Source: Geobacter sp. (GTDB lineage Bacteria; Desulfobacterota; Desulfuromonadia; Geobacterales; Pseudopelobacteraceae). From it: a DNA stretch of 64,000 bases. This document shows positions 32,959-44,000 of this stretch, in pieces. Where the stretch lies: assembly GCA_003574895.1 (NCBI GenBank), contig PJFB01000012.1:103623-167622 (forward strand). The letters are read 5' to 3'. Within the stretch, counting starts at the first letter, position 1. Each line of letters begins with the position of its first letter. The notes beneath the pieces were generated by a model. That model saw only the letters and a list, made by a program, of their open reading frames with translations, was not told the origin of the DNA and ran no database searches. Position numbers and translations under genes: made by a program.

Positions 32959-35435
32959 GGCTTGTCACTCTCCAGGTTCACCGGCTCGCGGCGATAGGGT
33001 TCGTAACGCACTATGCCGATGCCCGGCTCCGAACGGCCGTCAAACAGGTACTGCGACGGATCGCCCTGGCCCCACCAGTTGTCGCCGGCGGAGATGTCTT
33101 CGTTGTTGAAGTCGCCTACCCGGATGCCATAGCCCCGGTTTCCGGCAAGGTTGTTGGCGCTGATGGTCAGGCCGCCCCCCTTTTCCCGGACAAAGATGCC
33201 GGTTTCATTGCCGGAGATCCGGTTTTCCCGTATGACCGCATTGCCCCGATACGACCTGATGCCGATGGTGTTGTCGCTGAAGACCGAATGGATGATCTGC
33301 ATGGGACCGCTGCGAAATCGCATGCCTCCGTAGTTGTGGCGAAAAATGTTATTTGCCAGGGTGAGCGGCGTGAAATGGCTGTGTAAACCCCAGGTGGCAT
33401 ATTCGAATGTGCAGTGGCTGATCCGGCTTCCTGCCGAGTACTCCAGCAGGATTTCACCCCATGACGAGTCCCCTGCCGGCTCTTGCGCCGTGAATGTTAT
33501 CCTGTGCTCCTTGCTACCTTGTGCAATGAGCGTGCCTTGTACCGACAGCCCGGCATCCTTCCGAAACAATACCCCGGTGCCCGGGGCAATGACCAGGCTG
33601 CCCCCCTTTGGCACACTGACCGTGGCATCCACCTTGACGGCACCCTGCCAGAGCGCACCGGCAACAACCTGGGCCAGCGGCCAGGCGATCGGATACGGCG
33701 CCATACTGGCCGGGGCATACCCGACCCGGCCCCGTTTCGGATCGAGGCGCTTATCGCCAATGACCTTTTCCGGCGATGAATCGCCCCACCAGTTGTCCGG
33801 TGCGGCCAGGTCGGCAGTTCCCTCGTAGTCAACGGCAAAGAGGCCGTTGGCGGCGAAATTATTCCCGCTCAACACCCCTGAAAAAGACTGGATGCCCATA
33901 CCCCGTTCGCCATTGCCTGCAAACAGGTTGCCTTGGACGGTTGCGCGGGTTTCCTGGATGTTCATGCCGTTAAATCCGTTTGCAGTAACAAAATTGCCCG
34001 CGATCTCCAGATTGTCGGTATTTTTCAGGGAAATGCCAAACTCGCTGTTGGCGGACAGCACATTGCGCTTGAAGCTCCCCTGGAATGTATCGGCCACCAT
34101 CAGTCCGAACCGGTTGCCATCTATCAGGTTTTCCGTCAGGACAGCCGTGCTCTCCCGCAAGCGCAGGCCTTCCTTCATGTTTCGAAAAAAGCGGTTTCCA
34201 TTGGCGGTCAGGTTGACCCGATAGAGATTGGCGCCGTCATAATTGGCCGTGATCCAATTATTGGCAAGCGCGACGGTGGAATCGCGGCCCTGCATGCCGT
34301 TTTTGTTGCCGTACACCCAGTTGTCCCGCAGCTCCACCGCCGATTCCTGGAATTGAATCCCGCGATAGTTGTGGCGAAATACAGAGTGGTTGATGGACAG
34401 ATTGGAAAAATGGAAGTGGGCGCCGCGGTAGGCATCCTCGATCTGGCAATACTCCATCAGGTTCTGGCTGCCGTCGCTGTTCATGATGTTGATGGCGTCC
34501 CAGTCGCCAATCCGGGGATGGGTTTCCGCGGAACGGAAAAATATCGGTGCTGTGGCGGTACCCTTGGCAAGCAGACGTCCTTGAACGAGTAGACCGTTTT
34601 CGCCGATACCATCGCCATTGGTATCCTTTTTGCCGAATTCGACGATCGTGCCGGGCAGAATGACCAAACGGCCATCCTCGGGCACGCGGATGACGCCATT
34701 GACCCGGATTCTTCCCTGCCATACCGTCTCTCCAGCCAGCACTTCGTCACCATATTCCCTGGCAATGGGCAGCTCCCTGGCCACATATGCCTTGGTTGCC
34801 GGCGCTGGCACGGCCGGCCGTTCATACAGGTCCTTTTTACTGTTGCCCGCCACCTCGGTCTTCAGCCGGGTGACCTCGGCGCCTCCAAACAGGAACAGGC
34901 CGTAATCATTGCCTGCGATCCGGCTGTTCGCGAGTTGGGCGGTCGCGGCTGTTCCCATTGCCGCCAGACCGTAGCGGTTCCCGGTCAAGATCCCATGGTC
35001 CAGGTTCAGGGCGCCATTAATCAGTTGGATGGCCGTATCGGCACCGCTGATCCTGCCACGGGAAATGCTTGCGCTGCCGCCGTCGATGATCACCCCGGCC
35101 CAACTGCCGCTTTTCCCGGAAACAGAGGAGAAGTCAACTCCCGCTTCAGGGGTTCCCTCCACCTTGAGCTTGCCCCGTATCGTAATTTCGGTCAAAGGCG
35201 ACAGATACTCCGGATCGGTTTTGGTGCTCTCGGCAGTGGCAACCTTGACATGGGTGCCGGCCGCCACGGTCAGCGTCACCCCGGCCGGCACGAGGACATC
35301 CTCGCCGACGGTTACGTTGCCGCGCCAAGTCGTGTCTGCCGTCAAAACGGCCGCGTCAACGGCAGGACAGGTCAGCAGCAGTGTCGAAACCAAATACAGC
35401 AGGAATAGCCGGGTGTTCAGAAGATGGTTTGCCAT
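32955..35435 (-). CDS. Large exported three-unit beta-helix protein
   Basis: An 826-residue exported protein (signal LFLLYLVSTLLLTCPAVDA). It is made of three right-handed beta-helix units, each opened by the same cap consensus TxWxGxixVxxxixVPxGxxLxIxPGTxVxF, starting near residues 32, 240 and 575. The coils are Asn/Gly-rich (ladder-like), as in NosD/CASH proteins, and two units end with a DNWWG turn. These proteins bind polysaccharides or act as rigid spacers. Transcribed with the downstream carboxypeptidase-regulatory-like gene. Start after AGGAT. Confidence 0.8.
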   Translation of the reverse strand: MANHLLNTRLFLLYLVSTLLLTCPAVDAAVLTADTTWRGNVTVGEDVLVPAGVTLTVAAGTHVKVATAESTKTDPEYLSPLTEITIRGKLKVEGTPEAGVDFSSVSGKSGSWAGVIIDGGSASISRGRISGADTAIQLINGALNLDHGILTGNRYGLAAMGTAATAQLANSRIAGNDYGLFLFGGAEVTRLKTEVAGNSKKDLYERPAVPAPATKAYVARELPIAREYGDEVLAGETVWQGRIRVNGVIRVPEDGRLVILPGTIVEFGKKDTNGDGIGENGLLVQGRLLAKGTATAPIFFRSAETHPRIGDWDAINIMNSDGSQNLMEYCQIEDAYRGAHFHFSNLSINHSVFRHNYRGIQFQESAVELRDNWVYGNKNGMQGRDSTVALANNWITANYDGANLYRVNLTANGNRFFRNMKEGLRLRESTAVLTENLIDGNRFGLMVADTFQGSFKRNVLSANSEFGISLKNTDNLEIAGNFVTANGFNGMNIQETRATVQGNLFAGNGERGMGIQSFSGVLSGNNFAANGLFAVDYEGTADLAAPDNWWGDSSPEKVIGDKRLDPKRGRVGYAPASMAPYPIAWPLAQVVAGALWQGAVKVDATVSVPKGGSLVIAPGTGVLFRKDAGLSVQGTLIAQGSKEHRITFTAQEPAGDSSWGEILLEYSAGSRISHCTFEYATWGLHSHFTPLTLANNIFRHNYGGMRFRSGPMQIIHSVFSDNTIGIRSYRGNAVIRENRISGNETGIFVREKGGGLTISANNLAGNRGYGIRVGDFNNEDISAGDNWWGQGDPSQYLFDGRSEPGIGIVRYEPYRREPVNLESDKP

Positions 35436-35545
35436 GAATAATCCTGAATTTTGAAATAAAAATCAGTATTCAGACCACAAAAGGGCGGGAACGGGTGAGT
35501 TAGGTGTCTCTAACGTCTGAATATGTAAATAAATTATCGGTAGAA

Positions 35546-35575
35546 AGTATACAAGAGGATGATTGCATAGCGCAA
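35546..35575 (-). promoter_or_regulatory. Promoter of the beta-helix operon with overlapping inverted repeat
   Basis: On the minus strand TTGCGC (35575-35570) and TATACT (35551-35546) are 18 bases apart, a plausible sigma-70 pair. An ATTGC-N5-GCAAT repeat (35562-35576) overlaps the -35 and could be an operator. Confidence 0.5.
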
Positions 35576-35635
35576 TGTTTTGGTTCCCCAAAGCAGAGAA
35601 ACAGGGCTTGCCACCTTTTGATGGAGGCATGGGCT

Positions 35636-38032
35636 TCAAGGCGCCCTATCCCTGGGCGGCTGTGCCATTGACTCTAGTACATCCAGCCGTTCCCGGGCAA
35701 GGGCCTGGCAGCGTGCTTCCATGCCAGCGGTTTCCAGTATCCGGCGGTAGGCTGCGGCAGCCTTGTCAGTCATGCCGGATTTCTCATGAATATCCCCGAG
35801 CAGCAGGTAGGCATCACCGTAGAATGGAAAGTGTCCGGTCAATTTTTCAAGCGTTGCCAGGGCATCGGCTGAGTTGCCTCCCTGATACTGCCGAAGTGCC
35901 AGGACATAGGCGAATTTAGGTTCATCCGGCTGAAGTTCCGCAGCCTGGCGGCACCAGGAAACAGACTCCGGGGACCCGGCCACCCCGATCAGGCAGAGAT
36001 TGGCAGCGGCGTCGGCCATGCCGGGGTCGAGCCGGAGCGCCTCACGGAAAGAGACGGTCGCTGTCTGCCAATCTCCCTGACCGGCCCGGAGCAGGCCCAG
36101 GTTGTAATGGGCGACCGCAATCCCCGGGTCGATGGCTACTGCCTGCTGCAGGCATGACTCCGCGGTGCCGGCATCACCCTGCCGGGCATGGACAATGGCT
36201 GCATTGACCCACGCCATGGCGGTTCGCGGCTCGAATCTGAGAGCAGCCTCGTACTCTGCCAGGGCCTCTGGCAGCCGGTTGGCGCTCAGATAATAGTTGC
36301 CCAGGTTGTAATGGGCTACCCAGCTGACCGGACGGGCCGCCAGCGCGGCCAGGTACTCGTCGATGGCACGCCTGGCCGGTCCGGCGAACTCCCCCCGCAG
36401 CGCCACTGCCGGATAAAAGGAGAGCACGCCGGCAGCCGCCACCCGAACGAGCCGGTACTCGTCCGTGGTGGCCGCTGCCAGGGCCTGGAGCGCCGCAGGG
36501 GTGGGAGTGCGTCCAAGGGTGTCCGCCGCTGCGGCCCGCACCAACGGGGATCGGTCCTTGAGGGCCGTGATGAGGGCCGGCACGGTGCGCTGGTCATTGG
36601 CCACGTCCAGCAGGCGGATCAGGGACGCGGCAAAGATCTCGTCCCGGTCAGGGGAGGCGATATAGGCCAGCATCTCCGGCAGGCGGCTCCAGTCCCGATT
36701 CCGGGCCGCCTCCACCAACGCAGCCCGCTTGAGGACCGGCGCCTGGTAATCGCGGGGATACCACTGTCGCACCTGGCGGTCGGCCCAGGCGGCATCCCGG
36801 TCGGCATGGCAGATGTTGCAGGCATTGGGGGAGCCGAACCTGATGGTGGCAGCCGGCGTCGGGGGGAGGAAGGAGTGGTCGCTTCTGTCCATGCGGGCGA
36901 ATTCGGTCTTGGGCATGTGGCAGCCGATGCAGCGGCTGCCGGCGCTTGCGGCCGGGTGGTGGCTGTGGGCAGTGACGTTGTTGACTCGCTCCGCGTGGCA
37001 GGGGAGACAGGCCTTGTCGCTATCCTCCGGCTTGCGGAAACGGTAGCGGCCGCTGGAGGTGTGGCAGGTCACGCAATGCAGGGGGCTCTTCCGGGCGCAG
37101 GGGTTCAGCATCCAGGAGGTGGCGGTGTAATTCTCCCCCAGGTCCCGGCCGTCGGGGTAGAAATCCCGGTCTTCCAGGGTCACCAGATCGAAGTGGTCGA
37201 AGAAGCGCTCCCCCGGCCGGTAGCCGTCGGTCAAGTGGGCCATCTTGGCATGACAGGAGTTGCAGGCGTCATTGTGCTGCGCCGGTGTGAACGGCTTGGT
37301 GCGGATGATATGGTAATCAGTCGCTTTCTGCCCCTTGGGCAGGGTTTCCATGACGCGGTTGTGTTCCTCTGAAGGGCCGTGGCAGGTCTCGCAGTTGATC
37401 CCCGGTTCTTTCCAGGTGGTGTTGAAGGTGTCTGTCGTCGGGTCGTAGCTGCTTTTCCTTTGGCTCACATGACAGTCCCGGCAGGCGGTGTTGAAGGTGT
37501 AGGGCACGGATTTCCAGTCAAGGGGCTTGTCCGGCTTCTGGCCGGGATAGTGGCGCACGCCGGAGAGCGCGGTGTCGAACCACTCCTTCCGGCGCAGGTC
37601 GTAGGCCACCGGAAGGGTCTGCAGCCGCCCCTTTTCCAGGTTGGTGAGGAAGTAGAAGACGTACTTGCCCCCCATGACATGATTGATCGGGTAGCGCCGG
37701 TTGCCATCCGGGCCGTTCTCAAGCATGGTCCCGCTGTCGAGGTCGACCCGGTACCGGCTGGTCCCGATGACGATGGGTTCGCGCTGGGGGGAGAGGTTGG
37801 TCCGGGCGAACTCGGCACTATAGGGCCCCATGGCCAGGCCGTGGAAAGAGGTGGACCAGAGTTGGTAGAAACGCTCATGGCACTGGCGGCAGCTCCGGGA
37901 GCCCGCATAGGCACCGGTCGTTGGACCACCCGTGGCGATTGCGGGCGCGGCAACGGCCGGTGCCGCCGCAACCGGGAGTACGGCAGCCAGGAGGGCCGCC
38001 AATACGCCCACTGCTGTGCGAAACGCTTTCAT
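35636..38032 (-). CDS. Octahaem cytochrome c with HEAT and TPR repeats
   Basis: A 798-residue exported protein with a signal peptide (VGVLAALLAAVLPVAAAPAVAA). Eight CXXCH motifs lie at about residues 50-410: CRQCH, CRDCH, CETCH, CNSCH, CVTCH, CLPCH, CIGCH and CNICH, an arrangement like cytochrome c554-type proteins. A HEAT-like stretch (about 430-530; LITALKDRSPLVRAAAADTLGR) and TPR repeats (about 550-790) follow. Cytochromes of this form couple electron transfer to protein docking. The ATG at 38032 follows CGGGGAA. Only 29 bases separate it from the giant protein gene, so it is probably co-transcribed with it. Confidence 0.88.
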   Translation of the reverse strand: MKAFRTAVGVLAALLAAVLPVAAAPAVAAPAIATGGPTTGAYAGSRSCRQCHERFYQLWSTSFHGLAMGPYSAEFARTNLSPQREPIVIGTSRYRVDLDSGTMLENGPDGNRRYPINHVMGGKYVFYFLTNLEKGRLQTLPVAYDLRRKEWFDTALSGVRHYPGQKPDKPLDWKSVPYTFNTACRDCHVSQRKSSYDPTTDTFNTTWKEPGINCETCHGPSEEHNRVMETLPKGQKATDYHIIRTKPFTPAQHNDACNSCHAKMAHLTDGYRPGERFFDHFDLVTLEDRDFYPDGRDLGENYTATSWMLNPCARKSPLHCVTCHTSSGRYRFRKPEDSDKACLPCHAERVNNVTAHSHHPAASAGSRCIGCHMPKTEFARMDRSDHSFLPPTPAATIRFGSPNACNICHADRDAAWADRQVRQWYPRDYQAPVLKRAALVEAARNRDWSRLPEMLAYIASPDRDEIFAASLIRLLDVANDQRTVPALITALKDRSPLVRAAAADTLGRTPTPAALQALAAATTDEYRLVRVAAAGVLSFYPAVALRGEFAGPARRAIDEYLAALAARPVSWVAHYNLGNYYLSANRLPEALAEYEAALRFEPRTAMAWVNAAIVHARQGDAGTAESCLQQAVAIDPGIAVAHYNLGLLRAGQGDWQTATVSFREALRLDPGMADAAANLCLIGVAGSPESVSWCRQAAELQPDEPKFAYVLALRQYQGGNSADALATLEKLTGHFPFYGDAYLLLGDIHEKSGMTDKAAAAYRRILETAGMEARCQALARERLDVLESMAQPPRDRAP

Positions 38033-38061
38033 GATTCCCCGGTCAGGCCGGTTGACACCCG

Positions 38062-41000
38062 TTACTGGCACACCGGCTTCCCGTCCTGCTCGCTGCAGAT
38101 GCAGGTCGCATTGCCATCACCGCCGGTGAATGCGGGAGTGCTGATAGTGAACTCGCTGCTCAAGGGCGATTGGGTGCCGTCGTTTGCGTTGACGGCACGG
38201 ACCCGGTAGGTGTAGGCCTTCCGGGGCTCGATGCCGACCGTATCCATGAAGCTGGTACTGTTGTTCGTCACGGCGCGCTGCACCCATTGGCCGTTCCATA
38301 CCTTCCGGTCGATGATGTAGCTGGTCTCCTTCTGCGAATTATCGGTCCAGGCCAGCGGGATCTTGTAGGGATAGGGGCTCATAATGTACCCGCTGGTGCC
38401 GACGGTGGTGTCCCGCGAGCCGTCCTCGTTCACTGCATGCAGATCAGTGGGGGTGATGAGCTGGGTGTTGGCGATGAGCAGGCAGGTGTTGTCCGAACCA
38501 TCCCTGGTCCCCGGCGTCCCGATGCTGGCGCTGGGAGGGGTTGCTGCATACTTGCGGACCCGCACCCAATCCACGCTCATGGGATAAATGGTGGCAGCGG
38601 CGGAGTTGCTTCCCCAGATGTGCCCCAGGTACAGGTAGGGGGCGGTCGGCCCGGTGGGGTTCCAGACGCTCGGGTAGTTGGTCGTGGCGGGCAGATACTG
38701 GAGAGCGTACGTGACCGGGTCCTTGCTGTAGAAATTCAGGTTCGTGGCGTTCTGGTACTCGACGCCGATGAGGCGGTCCTGGCCGGCCACGTTGACGTCG
38801 CTGTTGGCGGGAATCCCGCTGTTGGGGCTCAGGTAGGCGTTGACCACATTCCAGCCGGTGGCGGCCCCGTCGCCGGCAATGCCCAAAAGACCGCTGGCAC
38901 TCCCCATCCTGAGATCGGCATGGGCATAATAGGGGCTGCCGTTGCCCGAATAGGTCGCCGGGGCGTTGCAGACCGAAATGCCGGAAGCGCCCGTCGTGGC
39001 TGTGGTCCAACTGTTCTTCATCTCGAAGGTCATTCCCATTGGGGTGGCGAGATTGGGGAGCGTGTTCTTGGTGTAGACGGAGCCGAGGGCTATATTCAGC
39101 CTGCCGCCGCTTACCGTGGCGCTCCCGCCCGTAGAAATACTCCAGGTGGCCGTATCCAGTAGTGTGCCGTCAAAGTCGTCAAAAAACTCGAAAACGCTTG
39201 AGCCGCTGTACGTGGGCGTGGTTGCCGCCGGGTTGCCGTAGTAGAGGTAGATGGCGTCGCCAGTGCTGTTTGGGGTCTTGAACCAGAGTGTGGCTGAAGT
39301 CCCTGGAACCATCTGCTCGACCCAGTAGGGAATTTCCCGCTTGGTGGTCGAGTTGAAAAGCCGGATATCGGAGAAGTCGGTTTTCATACCTGTCAGATAC
39401 CCGACCACCAGCCGCGTCTGGAAGTTCGCCATGGGGTTGGTGATGGTGATCGGCGCCATGCTGGACCAGGTCCCGCTGTTCGCCCCATTCAACATGTCAT
39501 CCACCCGTGGATAGTAGGCCGAGGTCACGCCGCCGCACGCATCCTTCCAGCTGGCCACGTAGAAGCAGTAGGGGGTGGCATCGCCGGTCAGCCCCGACCA
39601 GTCATATGCCAGGGCATTGCCCACGGCATCCTTATCCTTGGTGGTGCAGGTGCCGCCATGGCATTCCATCAGCGTGAAGGCGGTCTGGTCGTTCTCGTTG
39701 CTGGGGGTCCAGGTGAGGCCGACAACGCTTTCCGATTTTGCCGTGGCGGATAGCCACGTGGGCGGGTTCAGGGGATTGGTCGTGTTGCCGGCGCTGTTGC
39801 TGGTTGCTCCGGTCCAGGGGACCAGGTTGTTGAACGGCATGACCCGGTAATTGTAACGGTTCCCGGGGCAGAGCTGCATGTCCGTGAAGGTTTGCAGGGC
39901 GGCATCGACAGAGCCTGTGTAGCCGCTGGAGATACCCAGATTTTTGATAGCTACGTTGGGGGCATAACTGTTGCCGACCTCAATCTGCAAGGGAGCAGAA
40001 CGGGAGCCTGGCGCGTGGTCGAGCACCGGCACCGTCGCGGTTGCCGTTTGCAGATCATTCACATACAGGGTCAGGGCGCTGCCGTTCTTTGTCCCGCGCA
40101 GATGGTACCACTTGCCGACAACGAACGGCAGCCCGTAGGCATCGCTATTCAGGTCTATGATGCCGCTGCCGTTGTAGCTCCACGTGAGCTTGATCTGCTG
40201 ACTGGGCGAATTGCCCCATCCCTTGGTTGACACAACCAGGCTGGGGCCACCGGAAGGAGCATAGGTAATTATATTATTGTTGGTGCCACCATATGAGCCG
40301 CTGAACTTGATGTCGAACTCGATGGTGTGGTTGTCGTTGTCCAGCATCGTGTTTGCAGGACTATAGTAGGAATAGTAGGCGGAGGTGAGGGTCAGGCCGC
40401 CACTGGCGTCGAAGGAGGGTGTGTAACTGGGCCCATTGGTCGGTAACAGGTTCAGCCCGAAGACAAAGTTGCCGGAAGCCGCTGCAGTGGGGTTGGTGGA
40501 AATGGTGATGGTTGAAGAGCTGTTTATGGCTGAAATAGTGGTGCCAGCCGGGATGTTCGGGCCGCTTACCGACATGCTCGGGACAAGCCCGGAGGTATTG
40601 GCAAGTCCGATGATCTGGTAGGCCGCCCCAACCGGATCGGTGGTGCCGGTCTGGCCGTTCGTCGGACCGAAGACGAATGTTCCCGATGCTGCGGCGGTGG
40701 GGTTTTTGGAAAGGGTGACGGTTGTCAGGCTGTTGGCGTGATAGATGCGCCGAATGCCCGAATCGTCGAAGCCGGAATACCACATCCGGTAATTTGTGCC
40801 GTCCTTGACCACGGCCGGCCCGAAGACCCCGGTGCTGTCCCCTTTAGTGGCATTGCCGAGTGGGATGCGGCCATTGCTCCCCGTGGTATCCGAAGGGGTG
40901 GCCGGGACCGAATTGTCCTGCTTGGTCCAGTTCAGGCCGTCGGTGGAGGTGGCGTAATAGATCCGCCAGTTGGAGCCGTTGGAACCGGAGTACCACATCC

Positions 41001-44000
41001 GATACAGCTCCAGGCCGTCCTTGATCACGGTCGGCGTATAGGCATGGCTGCTGTCCCCAGTTGTCGCATTTCCCAAAGGCAGTCGGCCATTGCCGTCGGT
41101 CGGCGTGACGCCGGAGTCGGTATTTGCCGGGACGGAATTGTCCAGTTTGGTCCAGTTCAGACCGTCGGTGGAAGTGGCATAATAGATGCGCCAATGGTTG
41201 GTGGGGGTTGCACCGTCATTTCCCGAGTACCACATCTTGTACAATGGACCGTCCTTGATCACGGTTGGGCCGAATACGCCGCTACTGTCGCCGGTCGTGC
41301 CGGTCCCCAGGGGGAGGCGGCCATTGCCGTTGGTCGGCGTGACACCGGTATCGGCGGGAGCGGGGATGGTATTGTCCACCTTGGTCCAGCTCAGGCCGTC
41401 CGTAGAGGTGGCATAATAGATGCGCCAGTTTTTCCCGTCATACCCCGAATACCACATCTTGTACAACGTACCGTCCTTGAGCACGCTTTGGGAGATAAAG
41501 GCGTGGACGCCGTCACCGATGGTGGTATTGCTATTGCTGTTTTTATTGTCGGTTCCCAAGGGGATACGGCCATTGGTCCCGGTGGTGTTGCTGGGGGCGA
41601 GCAGGGTGTTGTCCTTCTTGGCCCAGACCAGGCCGTCGGCAGAGGTGGCATAATAGATGCGCCAGGACCCGCCGCTCACATCCATTCCCGAATACCACAT
41701 CTTGTACGTCTGATCGTCATCTTTGAGAACTCCCTGCCCCTCTACCCAGAAATAGTCCCCCCGTCCGTTGGTATTGGCCAGGGGTATCAGGCCATTGACG
41801 CCGGAGGTGTCCGATTTGGCGGGAACGGCGTTATCCCGCTTTGTCCAGCTGGCCGGATCGCTGAAGATGTCGGTGATGGTGGTACCGGCCTGGATATTCG
41901 GCCCGGCAACTGCCGTGCCCATGGAGAGCCCCGACACGTTCGACAGGCCCGTGATCTGGCTTGACAGGTTGGTGCTGCCGGTGGCCTGGTTGTTGTACCT
42001 GTCGGCAAGATCGGAGAACATCGGGTAGTAAGCCTTGCGCCACTGATCCAGGGAGCGCGGCAGGTTGGCCGCCGGAATGGAGTAGGTGGCCGTGGTGGTC
42101 GCGCAGTCGGACGGGTCCGTACAGGGCTCGCAGCCGTTCCCCATGCAGCGGTAGATGTTGTAGCCGGTATCGGAGTTTGTCCTGTCCGTCCAGGTGAGTT
42201 TCAAGGATGTCGCGGTTGGCTGTGACACGGACAGGTCGGTTATCGGCAGCTGGCCAGTGGCTTGGCTGACGGTGTTGCTGGCCGTGCTTTCCCAGGGGCA
42301 GATAGCGGCTTTGTAGGCGGCCACCTTGTAGCGGTACGTCTGGTTCGGCAACAGGCCCAGGTCATGGAAGGGTATGTCGCTTGCGGTGACCTGCCGGTAG
42401 GGGGTGGCGCCGAACGTACAGGCGCTGCCGCTGTCCATGCAGCGGTAGATGTTGTAACCGGTCTTTTCGGTGAAGAAGTCGTTCCAGCCCAGGTCGATGG
42501 CCGCTTCCGACACCCGGGTGGCGGTCAGGGTCAGGGGGGCGAGCCGCACGAACTGCACCATATCGACCCAGGCCTGGCCTGCAGGCGAACTGCTGGCAAA
42601 GCAGCGGATCTGCACCGATGTGGTATCGGCGGGGATGGTAACGGTTTCCGTCTTGTAGGTCCAGTCGCTTGAACCGCTGCTGAAGATGCCGGGTGAGTCG
42701 ATAGACACGACCGAGGAACTGTTGAGCCCGTAGACATCGCACTGAGCCTGGCCGGCGGTCAGGTTGGTCTTGAGATAGCCGGAAAGCTGATACTGGGCGC
42801 CGGGCGTTACGTTGACGGCCTGGTAGCGCCCTTTGGTGGCATTATTGGAGGCGTTGTTGAAATAGAGACCTGCTTTCCCGCTGTAGGCGCCGCTGGCTTC
42901 GAAGTAGGTGTACAATGTTGTGCCCACCCCATTCCACCAGTACGCCGAGCCGCTCTCCATGTCCGGATCGGTGAGGACGTTGGCCGGATTTGCCGTCACA
43001 ACGGTGGTGCTGACCGTGGTTCCGGCAGTTTTCATCTCCACGGGAGCAGTGGCGTTGTAGTGGGCCAGGATCTCCTGGTCGGTCAGGGGGCGGTCGTAGA
43101 TGGCCACCTCGTCGATGATCCCTTTGGCATAATTGGTCGTATCCTTGTTGCCGATATGAATCGGCTGCCCGCTGGCCGGCATGGCGGTGAATCCCCCCGG
43201 AAGCGTCGAGTTGACGCCCCGCTCCACCCCGTTGACGATGACGGATATTTTCCCCTGGGCCGCGTCGTACCTGGCCACGAGATGGTTCCAGGCATTGTTG
43301 AGCAAGGGCTGGCTGTTGTCGCCGGGAACGCCGGTCGTGCCACCTTTGTCCGCCCTGAAGGCCACATTGTTCCCATCGATCACGGAGAAGTTCACGGTCC
43401 GGTAGGTGGAATTGATGGTTTCGCCGTTGGCCGTGCCGTCGCAGGCCAGGTAGAGGTTGAACTTGGCTTGATTGGCACTATTGGAGTTCCTCTGCACCAG
43501 CGACTTGCAGCTGCCGCTCACGGCGGTGTCGTAGTAGTACCAGAGATCGATGGTCATGGAGCCGGTGATGTCCAGGGGCGCCCCGGCGTTGACCGGGATG
43601 CTGATGTAGGTGCTCGCACCGTCCAGTTTCAGGCCGTTGCCGTATTTGCCGCCGGCCTGGATGCCGTAGCCGGTGGCGAAGATGAAGGGGAAGACGCCCG
43701 TTGCAACCGGGTTGGTGCCGCTCCGGTCCGCGGTGTAACCGCTCAGGGTACCGGCGTTCTCCTCGAAGGGCCAATAGCCGACCGCACCATTGACAATGGT
43801 TGCCACCTGGAGAGATGCGCCCTCATTGGCGCGGGCCTGGATTTCCGCAGCGGTGAGGGCCCGGTTGTAGATGCGGACATCGTCGAGCATCCCCCCCAGG
43901 AAAGAGTTCGAACCGGCGGCATTGGCACCGATGGTCAGCGGCGTGTTGTACACCCCGATGACAACCGGCGTAGCGGCATTGGCGCCATAGGCGGTGGACA

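Noticed and set aside
40737..41870. Evenly spaced repeats suggesting CRISPR or a satellite
   Set aside because: The frame of the giant protein is open through all copies and the repeats translate into a conserved propeller blade.
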